Positions 31,517 to 32,458 of a stretch of DNA of 32,458 nucleotides are shown here, piece by piece; position 1 is the first letter of the stretch; each line of letters starts with the position of its first letter. The stretch comes from Peptoniphilus_A olsenii (GTDB lineage Bacteria > Bacillota > Clostridia > Tissierellales > Peptoniphilaceae). The translations under genes and the position numbers were made by a program. The DNA lies in the NCBI RefSeq assembly GCF_040545475.1, contig NZ_JBEPMA010000020.1, positions 1 to 32,458 on the forward strand. Direction: 5' to 3'. Under the pieces are notes generated by a model. The model worked only from the letters and a program-made list of their open reading frames with translations. It was not told the origin of the DNA and made no database searches.

Positions 31517-32072
31517 AAAAATAGCACTACAAATAGATAGTGAAATATTGAAAATAGGAATCCATCAGATACTCAACGAACTAAAAATATATGAGATATC
31601 TGAACTGGACGATATAAAACAAATACAAGAGCAAGCAATTAATTTTGACTTGCTCTTATTTGACAATAAAAGTCTCTGTGATGTAAATATAAAAAAAATA
31701 CAAATAATAGAAGAAACACAAATTCCTATTATATTCTATCATTCACTTGTGACTACCAAAGTCTCAAAAGAAGAACTATTAGAAGCAGTAGATAAAACAT
31801 TGAGATCTTACTTATATGTAGAAAAAAGAGTAAAACAATTCAAAGAAGAACAAAGAAACAAGTTTAATAAACTTAAAAAATTGACAACGAGAGAAAAAGT
31901 ACTAATAGAAGAAATTATAAAAGGAAAGACGAATAAAGAAATATCAAGCGTGCTTTATATAAGCGAAAAAACAGTAAAAAATAATCTAACTGAATTATAT
32001 AAAAAGCTTGAAATCAAAAACAGAAGAGAACTTGAAAAAAAATACAAAAACTTGTTGACAATGAATAAATGA
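31509..32072 (+). CDS. LuxR/NarL-type regulator with shortened receiver-like domain
   Basis: 187 residues. The C-terminal helix-turn-helix is clear: KLTTREKVLIEEIIKGKTNKEISSVLYISEKTVKNNLTELYKKLEIKNRREL. The N-terminal half looks like a receiver (IALQIDSEILKIGI, FDLLLFDNKS with possible phospho-Asp52) but it lacks the second acidic-pocket residue and the alpha4-beta5 segment that holds the conserved Lys, so it is about 25 residues short. It may act without phosphorylation. No sensor kinase is adjacent. It begins 8 bases before the end of the CcpA-like gene, so it is translated from the same message. Confidence 0.82.
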   Translation: MTKKIALQIDSEILKIGIHQILNELKIYEISELDDIKQIQEQAINFDLLLFDNKSLCDVNIKKIQIIEETQIPIIFYHSLVTTKVSKEELLEAVDKTLRSYLYVEKRVKQFKEEQRNKFNKLKKLTTREKVLIEEIIKGKTNKEISSVLYISEKTVKNNLTELYKKLEIKNRRELEKKYKNLLTMNK

Positions 32073-32141
32073 GATGGTAATATATATTAGTCGCAACGAG
32101 AGACGACGTAAAAAACAAGTAAAAAAATAGTAAAAAAGTTC

Positions 32142-32170
32142 TTGACAACAGTTAAGAAACTTGGTAAACT
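32142..32170 (+). promoter_or_regulatory. rRNA operon promoter P1
   Basis: Consensus TTGACA (32142-32147), 17-base spacer, TAAACT (32165-32170). The sequence before it is A-rich, as an UP element would be. Confidence 0.78.
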
Positions 32171-32253
32171 AAAATAGTTGTCACTCAGACAATTACTCTT
32201 GTAAGAAGCAAGTAAAGCTTCAATGAAAAATTAAGTTTTTTTGTAAAAAAGAC

Positions 32254-32282
32254 TTGACAAATAAAAATACAAAGAGTATAAT
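32254..32282 (+). promoter_or_regulatory. rRNA operon promoter P2
   Basis: Perfect TTGACA (32254-32259), 17-base spacer, perfect TATAAT (32277-32282), with an A/T run upstream. Tandem promoters are usual for rRNA operons. Confidence 0.92.
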
Positions 32283-32288
32283 GTAAAA

Positions 32289-32422
32289 GCTGCTAAAAAC
32301 GCAGCATGAAACATGTTAATTAAATAGTGTGAAGATATAAATTCGTGATATAATCACAAAGCAAAAAAGCAAACCAGATATTCGTTTAGTTTAAAACTAG
32401 AAGAGTTAGGTAAACCAAATTT
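32289..32422 (+). other. rRNA leader with hairpins
   Basis: GCTGC/GCAGC hairpin at 32289-32305 right at the start of the P2 transcript, and a GTGAT/ATCAC dyad at 32346-32358 that also contains an extended -10 (TGATATAAT), a possible minor third promoter. The leader normally pairs with sequence after 16S to form the processing stem. Confidence 0.6.
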
Positions 32423-32458
32423 TAATTGAGAGTTTGATCCTGGCTCAGGACGAACGCT
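32423..32458 (+). rRNA. rrs: 16S ribosomal RNA, 5' end only (gene continues past window)
   Basis: GAGTTTGATCCTGGCTCAG, the universal 5' segment of bacterial 16S rRNA, followed by GACGAACGCT. The mature 5' end is placed by comparison, within a few bases. Confidence 0.95.

Noticed and set aside
32313..32328. Rex-like site in the rRNA leader (ATGTTAATTAAATA shared with the bcd operator)
   Set aside because: Only the left half matches; the right half is AGTGTG, and rRNA control by Rex is not expected.

Overview
The window comes from a low-G+C, anaerobic, butyrate-type Gram-positive bacterium. I would place it near the Peptoniphilaceae (Anaerococcus/Peptoniphilus/Finegoldia relatives), with moderate confidence. 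The reasons are the AT-rich DNA, the strong GGAGG-type ribosome-binding sites, an S-layer-homology surface protein, a bcd-etfB-etfA butyryl-CoA dehydrogenase operon, an [FeFe] hydrogenase, and the single-subunit pyruvate carboxylase.

Layout. 1-2376: 3' part of a large SLH-anchored surface protein with tandem repeats and an extremely tyrosine-rich segment, then a universal stress protein. 2729-5838: bcd-etfB-etfA behind one promoter with a probable Rex (NADH/NAD+) operator. 5968-6500: an intergenic block of dispersed-repeat DNA. 6554-12238: a five-gene cluster that resembles dlt (D-alanylation of teichoic acid) but is rearranged: adenylation enzyme, GNAT acetyltransferase, carrier protein, MBOAT acyltransferase, and an SGNH-hydrolase/polysaccharide-deacetylase fusion. 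12285-14406: ApbE flavin transferase, a small membrane protein and a PgpA/YutG-like phosphatase. 14751-16609: a NuoE-like [2Fe-2S] protein and a group-B-like [FeFe] hydrogenase behind a promoter that also carries a Rex-like site. 16635-17605: rplM-rpsI. 17609-22171: a two-component system divergent from a three-gene ABC exporter of the lantibiotic/antimicrobial-peptide immunity type, in visibly AT-richer DNA. 22211-26049: pyruvate carboxylase and a PspC protein. 26295-28051: nadK and an RluA-type pseudouridine synthase, divergent. 28059-28287: a 6S RNA with its own promoter. 28364-29463: YtxH and DUF948-like envelope proteins. 29536-32072: a diacylglycerol-kinase-like enzyme, a CcpA-like LacI regulator and a LuxR-type regulator with overlapping reading frames. 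32142-32458: promoters and leader of an rRNA operon, ending 36 bases into the 16S gene.

How it fits together. Fermentation and redox balance are covered by bcd-etfBA, the hydrogenase and pyruvate carboxylase; the first two promoters carry Rex-like sites, suggesting shared control by NADH/NAD+. Envelope and antimicrobial-peptide defence are covered by the SLH protein, the dlt-like cluster and the ABC/two-component locus. The most promising candidate for something undescribed is the dlt-like cluster: its adenylation enzyme has a substrate pocket that differs from D-alanine-specific DltA at several positions, an acetyltransferase is embedded in the operon by reading-frame overlap, and its last protein joins a DltD/AlgJ-like SGNH domain to a NodB deacetylase domain that lacks one metal-binding histidine.

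No tRNA genes, CRISPR arrays, transposase genes or phage genes were seen.
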